The notes under the pieces: generated by a model
What the model was told of the DNA's origin: nothing
Databases searched by the model: none
The model's input: only the letters and a program-made list of their open reading frames with translations
In this document: positions 46,622-57,453 of the stretch, piece by piece
How the letters are laid out: every line of letters starts with the position of its first letter
How positions within the stretch are numbered: the stretch's first letter is position 1
Made by a program: the position numbers and the translations under genes
NCBI GenBank assembly: GCA_963706785.1
Contig: CAVPNJ010000002.1
Span: 868,001 to 932,000 of the forward strand
Direction of reading: 5' to 3'
Length of the DNA: 64,000 nucleotides
Origin: Pollutimonas sp963706785
GTDB taxonomy: Bacteria; Pseudomonadota; Gammaproteobacteria; Burkholderiales; Burkholderiaceae_B

Positions 46622-47593
46622 ATGCCCCCTTTCGTATCAATGGCGCCTCGAAGCGCTGATGTAATGCTGCAAATACTTTCTATCACGGCACCCATTTTCA
46701 TAGTGATAGGCCTGGGGTTTATTGCAGCCATGAGTCGCCTTGTGACCCGAGAACAATTACGCGGCATGGGCAGTTTCGTCATCACCTTGGCACTGCCCGC
46801 ACTCATTATCAAGGGAATGGCGCAAAGCGCCATCCACGAAATCGTCAATCCCCAATTTCTTATCGCCTACAGTGCTGGCTCGCTGGCATCGTTCGCGGCG
46901 GCATTTCTTGTCTTTCGTAAACGCGGCAAGCAAAGCCGTGCCACCAGTTCCATGGCCGGGCTGGGTGTGTCGGCATCTAATAGTGGGTTCATCGGTTACC
47001 CAATCGTGGCCATGGCCGTAGGCGCGCCTGCCGCCGTCGGAGTCGCCATGGCCATTATGGTCGAAACGCTACTGATAATACCTTTGGCTCAAACTCTGGC
47101 GGAAACTGATCAGAATCACGCGACATCCCGACTGAATAACTTGCTTCAGACCGCCCGACGGCTTGCCAAAAGCCCGCTCATTATCGCCATTACAGTGGGA
47201 TTATTGATTTCTCTGTTTGAACTGCGCCTTCCCGAGATCGGTCTTAAGGTCATTGACATGCTGGCATCGGCGTCAGCGCCCGTTGCATTATTTGTGATCG
47301 GCGGAACGCTATACGGCCTGAAGGCGCGCGGCCTTATGGCCGATGTTGCTAAGATAGCCCTTGGCAAACTTCTCTTGCATCCTGCTGCGATGTTCGCCGC
47401 ATTTCTTCTTGTGCCAGCGATTGATCCTGCCTTGAAAACGGCAGGAATATTGTTCGCCAGTGCCCCCATGTTAAGTATTTATCCAGTATTCGGCCTGCGT
47501 TACGGCATGGAAGAGCGATGCGCCGCCGCCCTCCTGGTGTCCACTATTTTGTCATTTCTAACGATTACCTTCTGGATCGCCATATTGACTTGA
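46622..47593 (+). CDS. AEC family transporter (auxin efflux carrier type permease)
   Basis: A 323-residue permease with about ten membrane helices. ITAPIFIVIGLGFIAAMSRL and VSASNSGFIGYPIVAMAVG are typical of bacterial AEC proteins, which carry malonate, malate or related acids in the few known cases. GGGGG lies seven bases before the ATG. The gene converges with the yhaN-like gene, leaving 13 bases. Confidence 0.88.
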   Translation: MPPFVSMAPRSADVMLQILSITAPIFIVIGLGFIAAMSRLVTREQLRGMGSFVITLALPALIIKGMAQSAIHEIVNPQFLIAYSAGSLASFAAAFLVFRKRGKQSRATSSMAGLGVSASNSGFIGYPIVAMAVGAPAAVGVAMAIMVETLLIIPLAQTLAETDQNHATSRLNNLLQTARRLAKSPLIIAITVGLLISLFELRLPEIGLKVIDMLASASAPVALFVIGGTLYGLKARGLMADVAKIALGKLLLHPAAMFAAFLLVPAIDPALKTAGILFASAPMLSIYPVFGLRYGMEERCAAALLVSTILSFLTITFWIAILT

Positions 47594-47606
47594 TATATGC
47601 GCAGTC

Positions 47607-50600
47607 TCACAACATCACAACGTTCATGTCGCTGCCGAAAACGCTTCTTGCTGTGTCAACCAGATGATCATGGTGACTCAAGAAAATGACTTGGGTATGT
47701 TCTGACAGCTTTGCCAGCGCCTGCAATCCAGCCTTGGCCCTCGCATCGTCATAATTGATGAACAAGTCGTCAGCGATAAACGGCAATGGTGCTGCCTTCT
47801 GCAAGTGCAAGTCGAGCGCGGCCAGGCGTAAGGCAAGATACAGCTGGTCTCGGGTTCCGTCGCTTAAGCCTGCAATTGCGACGCGAGAACCATTGCTGCG
47901 CACCCCTTCCAACACCATAGGGTCACGGTCGAAGTCGACCGCCAATCTTTCAAACGAACCCTCGGTGAGCTGTGAAAAAATCTCGCCTGCGCGAGCCAGC
48001 ATAGGACCTTGCTTTTGTTCTCTATAGCGATCGATGGACCAGCGCAACAGGCGCGCCGCTGTATACACTTTAATATACCTCTCTGCCGCATCCGCCATTT
48101 GAGCCAGCGCTTCCTGGCGCTTAGCTTCTGCTTTGGCCGCCACGTCGGTACCGCTAATCGCCTCGAGATTGCGGACAGCAGCGGCCAGTTCGACAGCCAA
48201 ACGCGTCTGCTCGCTTGTCGCAAGCGTAATATCGGCATCTAGCGTTTCCATTTCGGCGGCGAGCTGCGTTAAATCGGTCGCTTCAATTTCCTCCTGGATT
48301 TGTTCCCGCGTATAGCCATCACCCAGCTCAAGTAGCCTCGCCCCAGTAGCAGAGATTGCGTCAACGAGGCCGCGGTAACGATCGGACCGACTGATGGCTT
48401 TCCGCAAACTTTCCTTATCGTGGGAGCCCGACTGCTCCAACAATGGCCGGACGCTTGCGCCGGCAAGCAGGCTCGCGTCTTCAGCGTTACGTATTTGCTG
48501 GCGCACGTGATCAAGCTCTTGCGCCACCCTTGCCGCATACTCCTGAGCTTGGCGCGCCTCGGCCAATCGAGAACTGAGGCTACGGCTGATTTGAATCGGA
48601 TCGCCCATTTGTTCCGCCGGAATCAAGGTCGACGCCAGTCGCCCGGCCGACTCTGCGAACATACTAAGTTCTTTACGCATGACATCGATATGCTCGACAC
48701 GCCTTTGACGTATTTGATCCAGCTTGACAGAAATAAGCTCCATTAGCGTCAGCGCACTTCTCACCGAAGCGATCTGACTGTCGGCGGGCAACCCCGCCTC
48801 AAGCAATGCTGCAGACCAGCCACGTCGCCAATGCTCCATACTCGACAGCGCGGCGTCGCTTGCTTGTTGTAGATTGAGCAGCATCGGCTGTGCTTCGGCT
48901 AATTGATCAGTTAGGGCGGCACGGCGCACCTTGCTGTTTTCGGCCGAACTGACGTAATCGCCTGCCTGAATTCGAAGGACCGAAATACTGCTGGCTTCCT
49001 CTACCGATAAACCGGCGGCCATTAGTGCGTTGCGCAATAAGATCTTGATCTGTGTCTGCTTGCTTACTGCCCTTTCGAGTTCCTGTCTGGCAATTGACAG
49101 CCTCTGAGCGGCATCAAGCGCTCTGTCCTTTAGTGCCAGCCACTCGGGAAACTGACTTACGGGCATGTCGGGAAGGCCTAGATCGAGGCAGGTATTCGAC
49201 CAACTTTCATCGAATTTCTGCAGGCTCGTATCGTAGGCCTGGCATTGCTTTTCGGCGTGCTGGCACTTAAGCAATTCACCTTCCAGCTGATGCTGGCGAT
49301 TCTGCAGTTCGGCAGCTTCCTGAACGTTATCGAGCCGCGCATCGGCCAGCTCATCAGCGTGCTGCAGTTTTTCTTTGAACGGAGGTCCGCCGACCAAGAG
49401 CGCCACATCACCGTTCTGTATAGCGTCCCAGACGTCGTTGCGCTCTCGACGTGCCTGCAACACGTCTTCTTTCGTGATCGGATGGTGCAATTGCCGATAT
49501 TGCTTGATCGCCAGGTCGCGCTCCTGCACAGCCTTTTCGATCTCGGCATGCCGGGCCTTTGCTGTTCTCAGGTCCGCCACCAGTTCCAGGCGCTGGCTGA
49601 CAAGTCGGCTGACGGCCTGGGAGGTCGGGGCTTGCACAGCGGCAAGCTCGGACACGTTATTGAACCGGCTGCCCATGGCTTCCATAGCTCGATTCAGCTC
49701 ACCTTCTGCCTGCGAGACCATCTCGCTCGCCTTTTGAACGGCCGCTTCCGGGTCTCCGAGCGACACGGCGTCGTGCAGCGCTGCACGCAATGCTGGCGTA
49801 ACCTCTAGCACGGGCAGTGTTGAGAGCCTCGCATTTAGCGTATCGATCTCGGACTGCCTGGCCTGCACCGCTCTTCGCGAAGACTCCAATGCCTGCACCA
49901 GGCTACCGTGTTCATGGAGCAGCTCTTCGACCTGCCTGCGGCGAGGTGCAGACGGCAGGCGCGCCAATAGCGCGGGGAAGTCAGACGGCCAACCCAACTG
50001 CATTGCGGCGTCGAGTGCATCTTTCCAGAGCGCCTCCGCCTCCCCTTCGTAACGTTGGATATTCTGAGCATGGGAGCCATACCGATGTCGCAAGGCCTCG
50101 AGGGCCTCAATTTCGGGGCTTGAATCCAATATCGCCTTATCGATGCTTATTCCCGCAAGCACGTTCTCGAGCCGCGCCGCTTCCACGCCATGCGTCGCCA
50201 GCCTTTGTTCTGCTTTGGCAAGATCGAGTTCTGCAGCAGCAAGAATCGCGGCAGCATCAGCAGGAAGCTCAATGACTGCGTCAAGCTCAGCTAGCGCTCG
50301 CTCGGACTCGATCAGTGAGCTCAAGCTGGGTGCCAGACGCCGTACCCTTCTAATCTGGTTCGCCTGATAAGCAGAGTCTGATGGCGCGCGCGCTCTGTCT
50401 GAACCGCATCTTGAAGGTCTTGAACCTGTTCGTGCGCTTCAGACCATGCCCGGGTGCGTACAGTAGCGGCCTTCAAAGCAGCATTGGCCTCGTCCAGCTG
50501 CGCTTGGGCCGAATACCAAAGACGGTCCCGCGACTTTTTCGGCGCCCAAAGTGACGATGCTTCTGCTTGTAAGGCTTCATAGACCTTGCCCAAGCCCGCC

Positions 50601-51061
50601 ACGCCCGCCGCGGCTTGAAACAACACCTGCCCGACATCGTCCTGCGCCTTGAGCATATCGTTTCCGCCTTGCACCAGGCGGGGATGGTCCAGGCCAAACA
50701 TTTTGTCGAAAAATTCACTGCTGGTGGTGCCCAGGACGTTGTCGAGCAAGGAGTCCGGTAAAGGTGTGTCATCGGGCGCACGCAAGGTATTCTTGTTCCC
50801 CTTCACGCGCTGAAACTCAAGCGTGCCCTCGTCATGCCTGATTGCAGCCGCCAGTCTCAGTTCGCTTTTGGCATGAAGGAAATCGAGCGGTGTTCGGGCG
50901 TGAAATCCAAACAGCAGGTCAAAAAAAGCCTGCCGCAGCGTAGATTTTCCCGCTTCGTTCGGCCCCACGATCATGTGAAAGTCGCTGCTCGCGTACGGGA
51001 ATTCGATACGGCGGTCGGTAAACTTGCCATAACGAACGAGGTCCAATGGATTGAATCGCAT
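47607..51061 (-). CDS. SMC-like AAA ATPase, YhaN/SbcC type, apparent frameshift
   Basis: One 1151-residue protein after correction. The N-part starts at ATG 51061 (MRFNPLDLVRYGKFTD) and has Walker A in GPNEAGKSTLRQAFFDLLFG. Long coiled coils, rich in Glu, Gln, Arg and Leu, fill the centre. The C-part has FERLAVDFDRDPMVLEG, GLSDGTRDQLYLALRLAAL (signature) and LPFIADDLFINYDD (Walker B). The break is at 50345-50347, where one more C on the plus strand joins RRTRLEG to VRRLAPSLSSLIE. Four bases separate it from the nuclease gene, its probable partner in an SbcCD- or Rad50-Mre11-like complex. Confidence 0.9.
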
Positions 51062-51065
51062 GGCG

Positions 51066-52323
51066 TTACTCTGCCTTAGCCAAATGGGCAATCAAAGAAG
51101 GTTGTATTTCGCGCAGCAGCTCAGTAAGATTGCCATTCTTGATGTCTTCGAAGAATGCAACCTGGGATCTGAGGTCGGGCGGAAGCCTTGCCAACCAGTC
51201 CAGCTAGGTCGTTTCGCAAACTATCAGTGAAATCCTGGTCATTCTCGGCCCCTTGAAGCAGATCGTATAAGTCAGCCAGCGCGTCAGCTCGTTCGCGCAA
51301 GGCCTGGCCATCTTCGACGGGCGCTGTATTTAACCTGACCTTCTCCAGCCAAAGCCGTTCATTGCCCAGTGCCGCAATCGACGCCAGGACCTCAAGGCGC
51401 AACTGCGCTTCCAGGCCAAATAGTTCGCCGTGCGCAGGAGTCTTGCCATTGACAAGCACCCTGATCGCCAACGGCATAGTCGTTTGTTCAGAAATCAGTA
51501 AACGTTCGAGGGCAGCGCCGATTGCTCTAGCCGCCTCGATGAAGGTTTGGCATGCGGAAACGTCGACGTCAAGACGATGCCAGCGCAAGACGTCGACATA
51601 GACACGCTCTACCTCCATTTCGCCGGCGGTATTGCATGTGACGAGTACTGCGCCTCGGGGTCCGGTTTCGCGTATGTGCCGACCCTGCAAGTTGCCTGGA
51701 AAAACCACAACCGACTCGCCCCGCCACATTTGATACTCGTGAACATGGCCCAAGGCCCAGTATTGATATCCCTTAGCGTGCAACTCGGCAAGACTGCAAG
51801 GTGCATAGTTGGCATGCGCGGCGTTGCCTTCTAGGGCGGTATGTAATACCCCTATGTTTACCATGCCGGGAACAGGCTCGGGATATGTAGCGGCCAGGTT
51901 CTCGAGTGTCGCGGCATCCTTGAAACTGCGGCCATGTAACGCTACCCCTACATCATCAAGGCGAAACGTCGTCGGCGCCCGACTGTCGAACAAGAAAACA
52001 TTGTCGGGCAAAAGCAGTTTCTTTGTCATCTCGCTTTGTGCATCGTGATTTCCATACAGCAAATACACGCGAATTCCGGCCTTCTTCAGACGCCCCATTT
52101 CTTCGGCAAAATAAAGGCCGGTGTTGTAATCCTTCCAATTGCCATCGTAGAGATCGCCGGCTATCACCATAAAGTCGACTTCTTCATCGATAGCCAAACC
52201 GACCAGATTACTGAATGCGTCGCGTGTGGCGGTACGCAGCATTTCCACCGGAGCGTCTGGATAGGCGCTAAGTCCCATCAGTGGACTATCAAGATGGATA
52301 TCGGCGGTATGAATGAATTTCAC
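51066..52323 (-). CDS. Metallophosphoesterase DNA repair exonuclease, YhaO/SbcD type, apparent frameshift
   Basis: A protein of 418 residues after correction. KFIHTADIHLDSPLMGL, MVIAGDLYDGNWKDYN, VYLLYGNHDAQSE and WALGHVHEYQMWR are the ordered calcineurin-like phosphoesterase motifs of Mre11/SbcD nucleases. The uncorrected frame ends at 51121 after an unlikely tail. Reading one instead of two C at 51186-51187 gives LVGKLPPDLRSQVAFFEDIK and an end LIAHLAKAE at 51066, just before the YhaN start. The pair likely processes DNA ends. Confidence 0.9.
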
Positions 52324-52554
52324 GGAATGGTCCTTATAAATCTGTTGCCCACACGGCCAGCAGCGTCGTAAGCGGGCGGCGTATCGACTGTCGCAGAGCT
52401 TACATGATCATGCCAAGTGGCGCGTACGCGGCACTGTAATAAACATGCAATGATGCAGTGCAATAATCGCCGACGCATCATAGCAATCGCCGAAGGCACG
52501 TATTTGCCATGCCTTCGCACAATAAGCAATAACATTGATCTTGACGGGCAGCGA

Positions 52555-54240
52555 ATGACCAATTTCTTCACTCTGAAAAAGAGCTTTATTTTTTTCCTGT
52601 TAACGCTAAGCCTGCTTTCTGTCCTGGTCCTGACTGCTCTATACAACCTTAACCACAGCACAAATAATTTAAAAGAAATCGAAACCCGGCGCTATGCGGC
52701 AACAGCATTGGCAACAGAATACAAGAATGTCATTCAGGCGATGATGCGAAATGTCATGGCATTCGTATCGACTGAGCAGCCAGAGTTCCAGGAAGCCTAT
52801 CTACACCAAGCGGCAATTTTGCATGGTCGCGCGGCAGATGAACATGGCATTCAAGAGCCCATGGTAGAACGCTTCCGACGGCTTGGTTTCACAGAAGCCG
52901 AGATGTCGAAACTGGAATCCGCTCATGCTCAGAGTATTGAATTGGGAAAGACGGAACTCGAGGCGATCAGCACGGCAAGTGGCCAGTTCGACGATGGAAA
53001 TGGTGGCATCAAGGTCGCATTGCCCAATGCACTGATGGCCAAAGTGATGATTTTCGGCCAGCAATACACTGCCGCGGCCGCCTCTATCGCCCAAAGCATA
53101 GACGAATTTAACACCATGCAAGCTAGCCGCTTTACACAGGCGGTCCGCGAGGCGGGTGTTGCCAGCAAGATGGCATACCGCATTGCGGTGTCTACCATTA
53201 TCGTGCTGTTGATATGCAGTGCGCTGGCACTGTGGGCGCTGTACAGAACAATCAAGCGTCCGCTGGACCAAGGTGTAAAGCTAGCTCAACGACTTTCTGC
53301 CGGTGACCTTAGCGCGTCAATACCCGTGAAACGCCATGATGAATTAGGCAAGTTGTTGGAAGCTTTGAATGGTATCGGCGTAGGCTTACATAACACGGTG
53401 GGCGGTGTCCGCGATCGGGCCGTCCATATCGCAGCGGCTGCACATCAAATCTCGGGAGCGAACTTGCATCTGTCGGATCGTAGCGACGAGCAGGCAGCCA
53501 ACCTGCAGGAAACCGCAGCTGCGATGGAGGAGCTAAGCAGTACCGTGAGGCAGAACGCCAGTAACGCCGAGCACGCGAAAGAGCTGGTCCTGCAGGCTGC
53601 GGGATGCGCAACCCGGGGCAGTGCCACTGTCCAGAACGCCATGGAGACCATGAACGCAATTCGCCAGAGTTCGCGTAAAGTTGCCGATATCACCGGCCTT
53701 ATCAATAACATTGCGTTCCAGACGAATATCCTGGCACTCAACGCTGCAGTCGAAGCGGCGCGCGCGGGCGCTGAAGGTAAAGGATTCGCCGTGGTCGCAG
53801 CGGAAGTACGGAGCCTGGCTTTGCGTTCCGCTGAAGCATCGAAGGAAATTGAGGGACTTATCGGCCTATCGGTATCGCAGATGGATACCGGAGCGAGGCT
53901 GGTCGATATGACTGGAAGTGCAATTAGCGAGATCGTGGAATCTGTGCAGCAAGTCCAAGGGATAATGAACGAGATTGCGGACGCCTCTCGGCAACAGGCC
54001 AGTGGAATCGGGCAGGTGACTCTGGCGGTCAGCCATTTAGACACCATTACCCAACAAAACCTGGCACAGGTCCAGGAGGCGACTAAAGCGACTCTTATGC
54101 AGCAGGTTCAGGCCGACGAGCTTACCGCAAGTCTTGAGAGGTTCACGCTGCGGGTTGGCAATGATGAACCGATCTTGATGCAAAGTCACGAAATCGCGTC
54201 CAGGCCCAATGTAAGACTGCAAGACCTCCAGACTGCGTAG
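52555..54240 (+). CDS. Methyl-accepting chemotaxis protein
   Basis: A 561-residue chemoreceptor from ATG 52555; the frame is open further upstream. The first membrane helix is near residues 9-30 (FIFFLLTLSLLSVLVLTALY). A helical periplasmic sensor of about 170 residues follows, then a second helix (IIVLLICSALALWALY) and a HAMP domain. The signalling tip is in INNIAFQTNILALNAAVEAA and AGAEGKGFAVVAAEVRSLA. No CheB/CheR-binding pentapeptide is seen at the end. The ligand is unknown. Confidence 0.93.
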   Translation: MTNFFTLKKSFIFFLLTLSLLSVLVLTALYNLNHSTNNLKEIETRRYAATALATEYKNVIQAMMRNVMAFVSTEQPEFQEAYLHQAAILHGRAADEHGIQEPMVERFRRLGFTEAEMSKLESAHAQSIELGKTELEAISTASGQFDDGNGGIKVALPNALMAKVMIFGQQYTAAAASIAQSIDEFNTMQASRFTQAVREAGVASKMAYRIAVSTIIVLLICSALALWALYRTIKRPLDQGVKLAQRLSAGDLSASIPVKRHDELGKLLEALNGIGVGLHNTVGGVRDRAVHIAAAAHQISGANLHLSDRSDEQAANLQETAAAMEELSSTVRQNASNAEHAKELVLQAAGCATRGSATVQNAMETMNAIRQSSRKVADITGLINNIAFQTNILALNAAVEAARAGAEGKGFAVVAAEVRSLALRSAEASKEIEGLIGLSVSQMDTGARLVDMTGSAISEIVESVQQVQGIMNEIADASRQQASGIGQVTLAVSHLDTITQQNLAQVQEATKATLMQQVQADELTASLERFTLRVGNDEPILMQSHEIASRPNVRLQDLQTA

Positions 54241-54952
54241 TCTTTCCTATATAGGTTAAGGCGCCATTGGAGAGGTAGCATCTGAATTTCTTGGTTTGCT
54301 GATGCACCTGCTTTTTTTGCTGGGGTGTCGGTTTTGGTTCTTGAGGCGCCGGAGGGTGCCCGGGGGGCAGTCGGCACGGCTGGCTTGTTTCCGCGCCTTC
54401 CTCGTCCGGGCGGGCGGTGGGCGAACTCCCTGCGCCCTGCTACGCAGGCCTACGGTCAGACAGCGCCCACCGACAGCCCCCGCCCTCCCTTCGGAAGCCC
54501 GCGGCGCCCGCCTACCGCCGGCTGCCCCCCGGGCACCCTCCGGCTCATAGGAAGACGTGCCTACTAGACCGTTGCTCGCTTAGGACGGCGGTGCTTTGAA
54601 ATGTCTATTTGCGGCGTGGGACTGTTGCGTCGTTGAGGCCGAGCCAAAGTGCCTCGAAGATTTAGTCTCGCGGTGGTCCGTACGCTGCAGTTCACTATGC
54701 TAGGCCGCCATCGCTAGCTTCAGACACTGACATGGACACCATGGACTTCGAAGAATGCCCAGCGTCATCAGCTTCTGGGCCCCTCAGTAGGTAGCCAGAG
54801 CCGACTAAGCTCACCCACGAAGGAGCCTGGACAAAGAATGAAGTTTCCCTTGAGCAGGTCTTCTCCGGATATGGTCCTTAAGCGCGACCAGCGATTCTTC
54901 CAAAGCCGCCGTTCTGCTATCGCCTGCGAAAGACTTGAACGAGTCAACTTCA
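54241..54952. other. Long intergenic region holding a GC-rich inverted-repeat element
   Basis: No gene is supported in these 712 bases. Open frames over 54296-54599 are by-products of very high GC. A minus-strand frame at 54811-55053 contains a protein-like stretch (LIFDEVDSFKSFAGDSRTAA) but overlaps the next gene and matches nothing I know. The main feature is the palindromic element at 54348-54544. Confidence 0.5.
54348..54544. repeat. 197-bp GC-rich element with 28-bp inverted terminal arms
   Basis: The arm 54348-54375 is complementary to 54517-54544 at 27 of 28 positions. Nested inside are CGGTGGGC (54415-54422) with GCCCACCG (54465-54472), and CCTGCG (54429-54434) with CGCAGG (54443-54448). 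The whole could fold into a multi-stem cruciform. Base composition is far more GC-rich than either flank. It resembles a dispersed REP/MITE-type repeat. No transposase is present. Confidence 0.75.
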
Positions 54953-55822
54953 TCAAATATTAGTGTCTTGAGGCGGTATGTCCTGGGGATTTGGTATAGG
55001 CGCGCCTGCCTTTTGCACATCGGGCGGGGACATTCCTGCACATCCCAGCACAAAAGATGTCATAGTCAGAGAACCCATGGCGCCGCCCTCAACGAGCACC
55101 GCAGGAGTTTCGTTCGCAGCCACGGCCATACCGGCCAAATAAGCCAATGGAAAAAAATGTTCGGGAGTCGGTACTGCCCTACGATACTCGGCGTGCCTGC
55201 TGATATTTACCAGGTTTTGGGGATTGGTCGACATTATCTTTTGCACTGCCGAATCAAAATCTATCGCCCAGTCCAACGCTTGGTCAGGAAGATGCCAGTT
55301 GATAAGACGAAGGTTATGGACAACGTTTCCACTCCCTAAAATGAAAATCCCGCGCTCACGCAATGGGGCTAATTTCTCGCCCAGCCGAAGGTGGTATTGC
55401 AAGTCCTCGCCGGCGTGCACGGAGAGCTGCACAACCGGGATATCTGCTTGCGGAAAGACATGTGCCAAAACAGACCACGTGCCATGGTCCAAACCCCAGC
55501 TATCGTAATCGAGTGCAACATAGCCTGGCCGCACAATGTCCGCAATTTCCTGGGCCACGTCAGGTGCCCCCTTCGCGGGGTAGTCAAAATCGAACAACGC
55601 TTTGGGAAATCCATAGAAGTCGTGGATAACTCTTGGCGTCGGCATCGCTGTCACAGCGCTACTGTTAATAAACCAATGCGCCGAGATAACCAGCACAGCG
55701 CGCGGTCGCGGTAGCGCCCGCCCCAGTTCGCGCCACGCAGCAGTAAACCGGTTAGTCTCCAATGTGTTCATGGGGCTGCCGTGACCAATAAACGCTGCAG
55801 GCATTGAATTAACTGAGTTCAT
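54953..55822 (-). CDS. 4,5-DOPA extradiol dioxygenase family protein (YgiD-like)
   Basis: A 289-residue class III extradiol dioxygenase (LigB fold). AAFIGHGSPMNTLE, LVISAHWF, YDSWGLDHGTWSVL and FILGSGNVVHNL provide the conserved histidines. ATG 55822 is preferred to TTG 55828 because GGAG lies eight bases before it. Family members cleave DOPA or other catechols, though some are metal-binding only. It appears monocistronic. Confidence 0.92.
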   Translation of the reverse strand: MNSVNSMPAAFIGHGSPMNTLETNRFTAAWRELGRALPRPRAVLVISAHWFINSSAVTAMPTPRVIHDFYGFPKALFDFDYPAKGAPDVAQEIADIVRPGYVALDYDSWGLDHGTWSVLAHVFPQADIPVVQLSVHAGEDLQYHLRLGEKLAPLRERGIFILGSGNVVHNLRLINWHLPDQALDWAIDFDSAVQKIMSTNPQNLVNISRHAEYRRAVPTPEHFFPLAYLAGMAVAANETPAVLVEGGAMGSLTMTSFVLGCAGMSPPDVQKAGAPIPNPQDIPPQDTNI

Positions 55823-56154
55823 CGTCAATACTCCAAAAAGCGTGTCGGCGAAAAACGCAAAAGATTGACTTCCCTTACATCATAGATGAATTGCAATGGA
55901 TAACCCGTGGATTCGTAGATGGCTCTATTTGCCTATCACTCCGTTTCTTTTGACATTCTTCATCAGCCGGTTCAGGATTTGACTTTGTCAATTTGATTTT
56001 TTACTTAAAATTTAGTGGTACAAAAAATGAACCGCGCCATGCCGTTGATCGCGGCATGGGCGTCGGCCTGCGGCATATATATAGCGCTAGACAATTGTCA
56101 GCGATGCCTAGACGCTCCCCAATTTGCTGACACCCACTGCAAAAGGAGTCAGTC
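55823..56154. other. AT-rich intergenic region with hairpin
   Basis: No gene is seen. A perfect eight-pair inverted repeat with a seven-base loop (CCATGCCG and CGGCATGG) lies at 56037-56059. The stretch 55975-56030 is AT-rich and could hold promoters for the ygiD-like gene and the next small gene. Confidence 0.45.
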
Positions 56155-56421
56155 ATGGCATTTTTACTAATCAGGCACAAAGTCAGGGACTTCACGACTT
56201 GGAAGACCGGTTACGACGGTCACCAGCCAAAACGCAGCGAAGCAGGCCTCACCGAAAAATACCTGCTTCGCGGCGCAGACGACGCCAACGAGGTTGTTAT
56301 CCTTTTTGAAGCGCAGGATCTCGAGCGAGCGAAAGCGTTTGCAGCGTCTGCAGACCTGCGCGAGAAGATGCAAGAAGTTGGGGTGATCGACAAGCCAGAC
56401 ATCTACTACCTCAAGAGCTAA
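56155..56421 (+). CDS. Small dimeric alpha/beta-barrel-like protein, unknown function
   Basis: An 88-residue protein. LIRHKVRDFTTWKTGYDGHQ, then NEVVILFEAQDLERAKAFA and LREKMQEVGVIDKPDIYYL fit the ferredoxin-like fold of small monooxygenase- or cyclase-like proteins. AAGGAG stands seven bases before the ATG. No catalytic residues can be named. Confidence 0.7.
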   Translation: MAFLLIRHKVRDFTTWKTGYDGHQPKRSEAGLTEKYLLRGADDANEVVILFEAQDLERAKAFAASADLREKMQEVGVIDKPDIYYLKS

Positions 56422-56646
56422 TGGACAACTGACAGCGAAATGCCTCACCATTTGTTGGCGCCGAGACAGCCAACGGCTTCAGCGCTAGGCGCCTACTGAA
56501 TCACAAGCAGTGCTGTGGTCGCCGGCGGCCTCCGCAGCCATCAGCCAGGAAAGTTGATACTCCTGCACGTCGCGTGGACACCACCTTATGGTGCGATGCG
56601 GAACGGGCCGGAAGACGTATCAAATATTTGAACGAGGAGATGGTCC

Positions 56647-57066
56647 ATGTCGACAGAAGACGAAGTTCGCGACGCATCAAAACGGTTTTACACCGGGTTA
56701 AACCGTATGGCCAATGGCGATGGCGGCCCACTGGCAGACATCTGGTCGCACAGCGCGGCCGTGACGGCTATGCACCCTATCGGTGGTCGGGAAATCGGCT
56801 GGGATGCAGTCAGCACATCATTTAAAAAAGTGGCTGAACAGGCCTCGGAAGGGAGGATTGAACTGAAAGATCAATTCATCCGGGTCGCAGGGGACGTGGC
56901 CTGCGAGACGGGCATCGAGCATGGGCAACTCAAGCTTGCCGGGCAGCAAGTCACCATTGAGCACCGCGTCACAAACATTTATCAGCGGGAAGCCGGAGCG
57001 TGGAAGATAGTCCATCACCACACCGATATTTCTCCGGCGATGCTGGACGTTCTCAGCCGGTTGTAA
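56647..57066 (+). CDS. SnoaL/NTF2-like protein (DUF4440 or ketosteroid-isomerase-like)
   Basis: A 139-residue cone-fold protein. DASKRFYTGLNRMANGDGGPL, WSHSAAVTAMHPIGGREIGW and the C-terminal WKIVHHHTDISPAM are typical of this superfamily. GAGGAG precedes the ATG. Such proteins act as isomerases, cyclases or simple ligand binders; none can be chosen here. Confidence 0.8.
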   Translation: MSTEDEVRDASKRFYTGLNRMANGDGGPLADIWSHSAAVTAMHPIGGREIGWDAVSTSFKKVAEQASEGRIELKDQFIRVAGDVACETGIEHGQLKLAGQQVTIEHRVTNIYQREAGAWKIVHHHTDISPAMLDVLSRL

Positions 57067-57180
57067 TCTCTGTCAGGGCACGCGCTTTTGGCCCCATTCA
57101 AAGGCCTATGGGACGCTAGATAATTGTTAAGTTCGAAAGCAACGGTCGCGTTTTTCGGCCATGGAATTCACAAGCAAAGA

Positions 57181-57453
57181 TCACTTCTTACGTTGGTTGA
57201 CCTGCTGCTGGAAGTCTATAGCCATATTGTCGATATACTCCAGCGCGGCCTTATGTTGCTGGGACTGAAACGCTATGAGATTTTTATATTGGTCCGCTGC
57301 AATCTCAAAGGGGGCGCCTGCACTTCGCATTGACTCCAACATGGCCTGCTGTGACTGCATCACCGTTTCCCACGCGCCGTAGGCTTGTTGTGCAGCGCTT
57401 TTTGACTGCTCGAGGAAGGTTTTGGCGAGCTCAGTTTGAGTTTGATCGATCAT
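57181..57453 (-). CDS. Small coiled-coil protein, phasin-like character
   Basis: A 90-residue, almost wholly helical protein rich in Gln, Ala and Lys (LAKTFLEQSKSAAQQAYGAW, FQSQQHKAALEYIDN). It resembles phasins in composition, which is only an impression. AGGAGG lies five bases before the ATG, strongly supporting translation. No polyhydroxyalkanoate genes are nearby. Confidence 0.65.
   Translation of the reverse strand: MIDQTQTELAKTFLEQSKSAAQQAYGAWETVMQSQQAMLESMRSAGAPFEIAADQYKNLIAFQSQQHKAALEYIDNMAIDFQQQVNQRKK

Noticed and set aside
54296..54599. Overlapping plus-strand open frames in the GC-rich element
   Set aside because: They arise from a stop-poor, GC-rich inverted repeat, have proline/arginine-rich low-complexity translations and lack ribosome sites.
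54811..55053. Minus-strand frame overlapping the 3' end of the YgiD-like gene
   Set aside because: A stretch looks protein-like, but about 100 bases overlap a well-supported gene on the same strand and no family is recognised.
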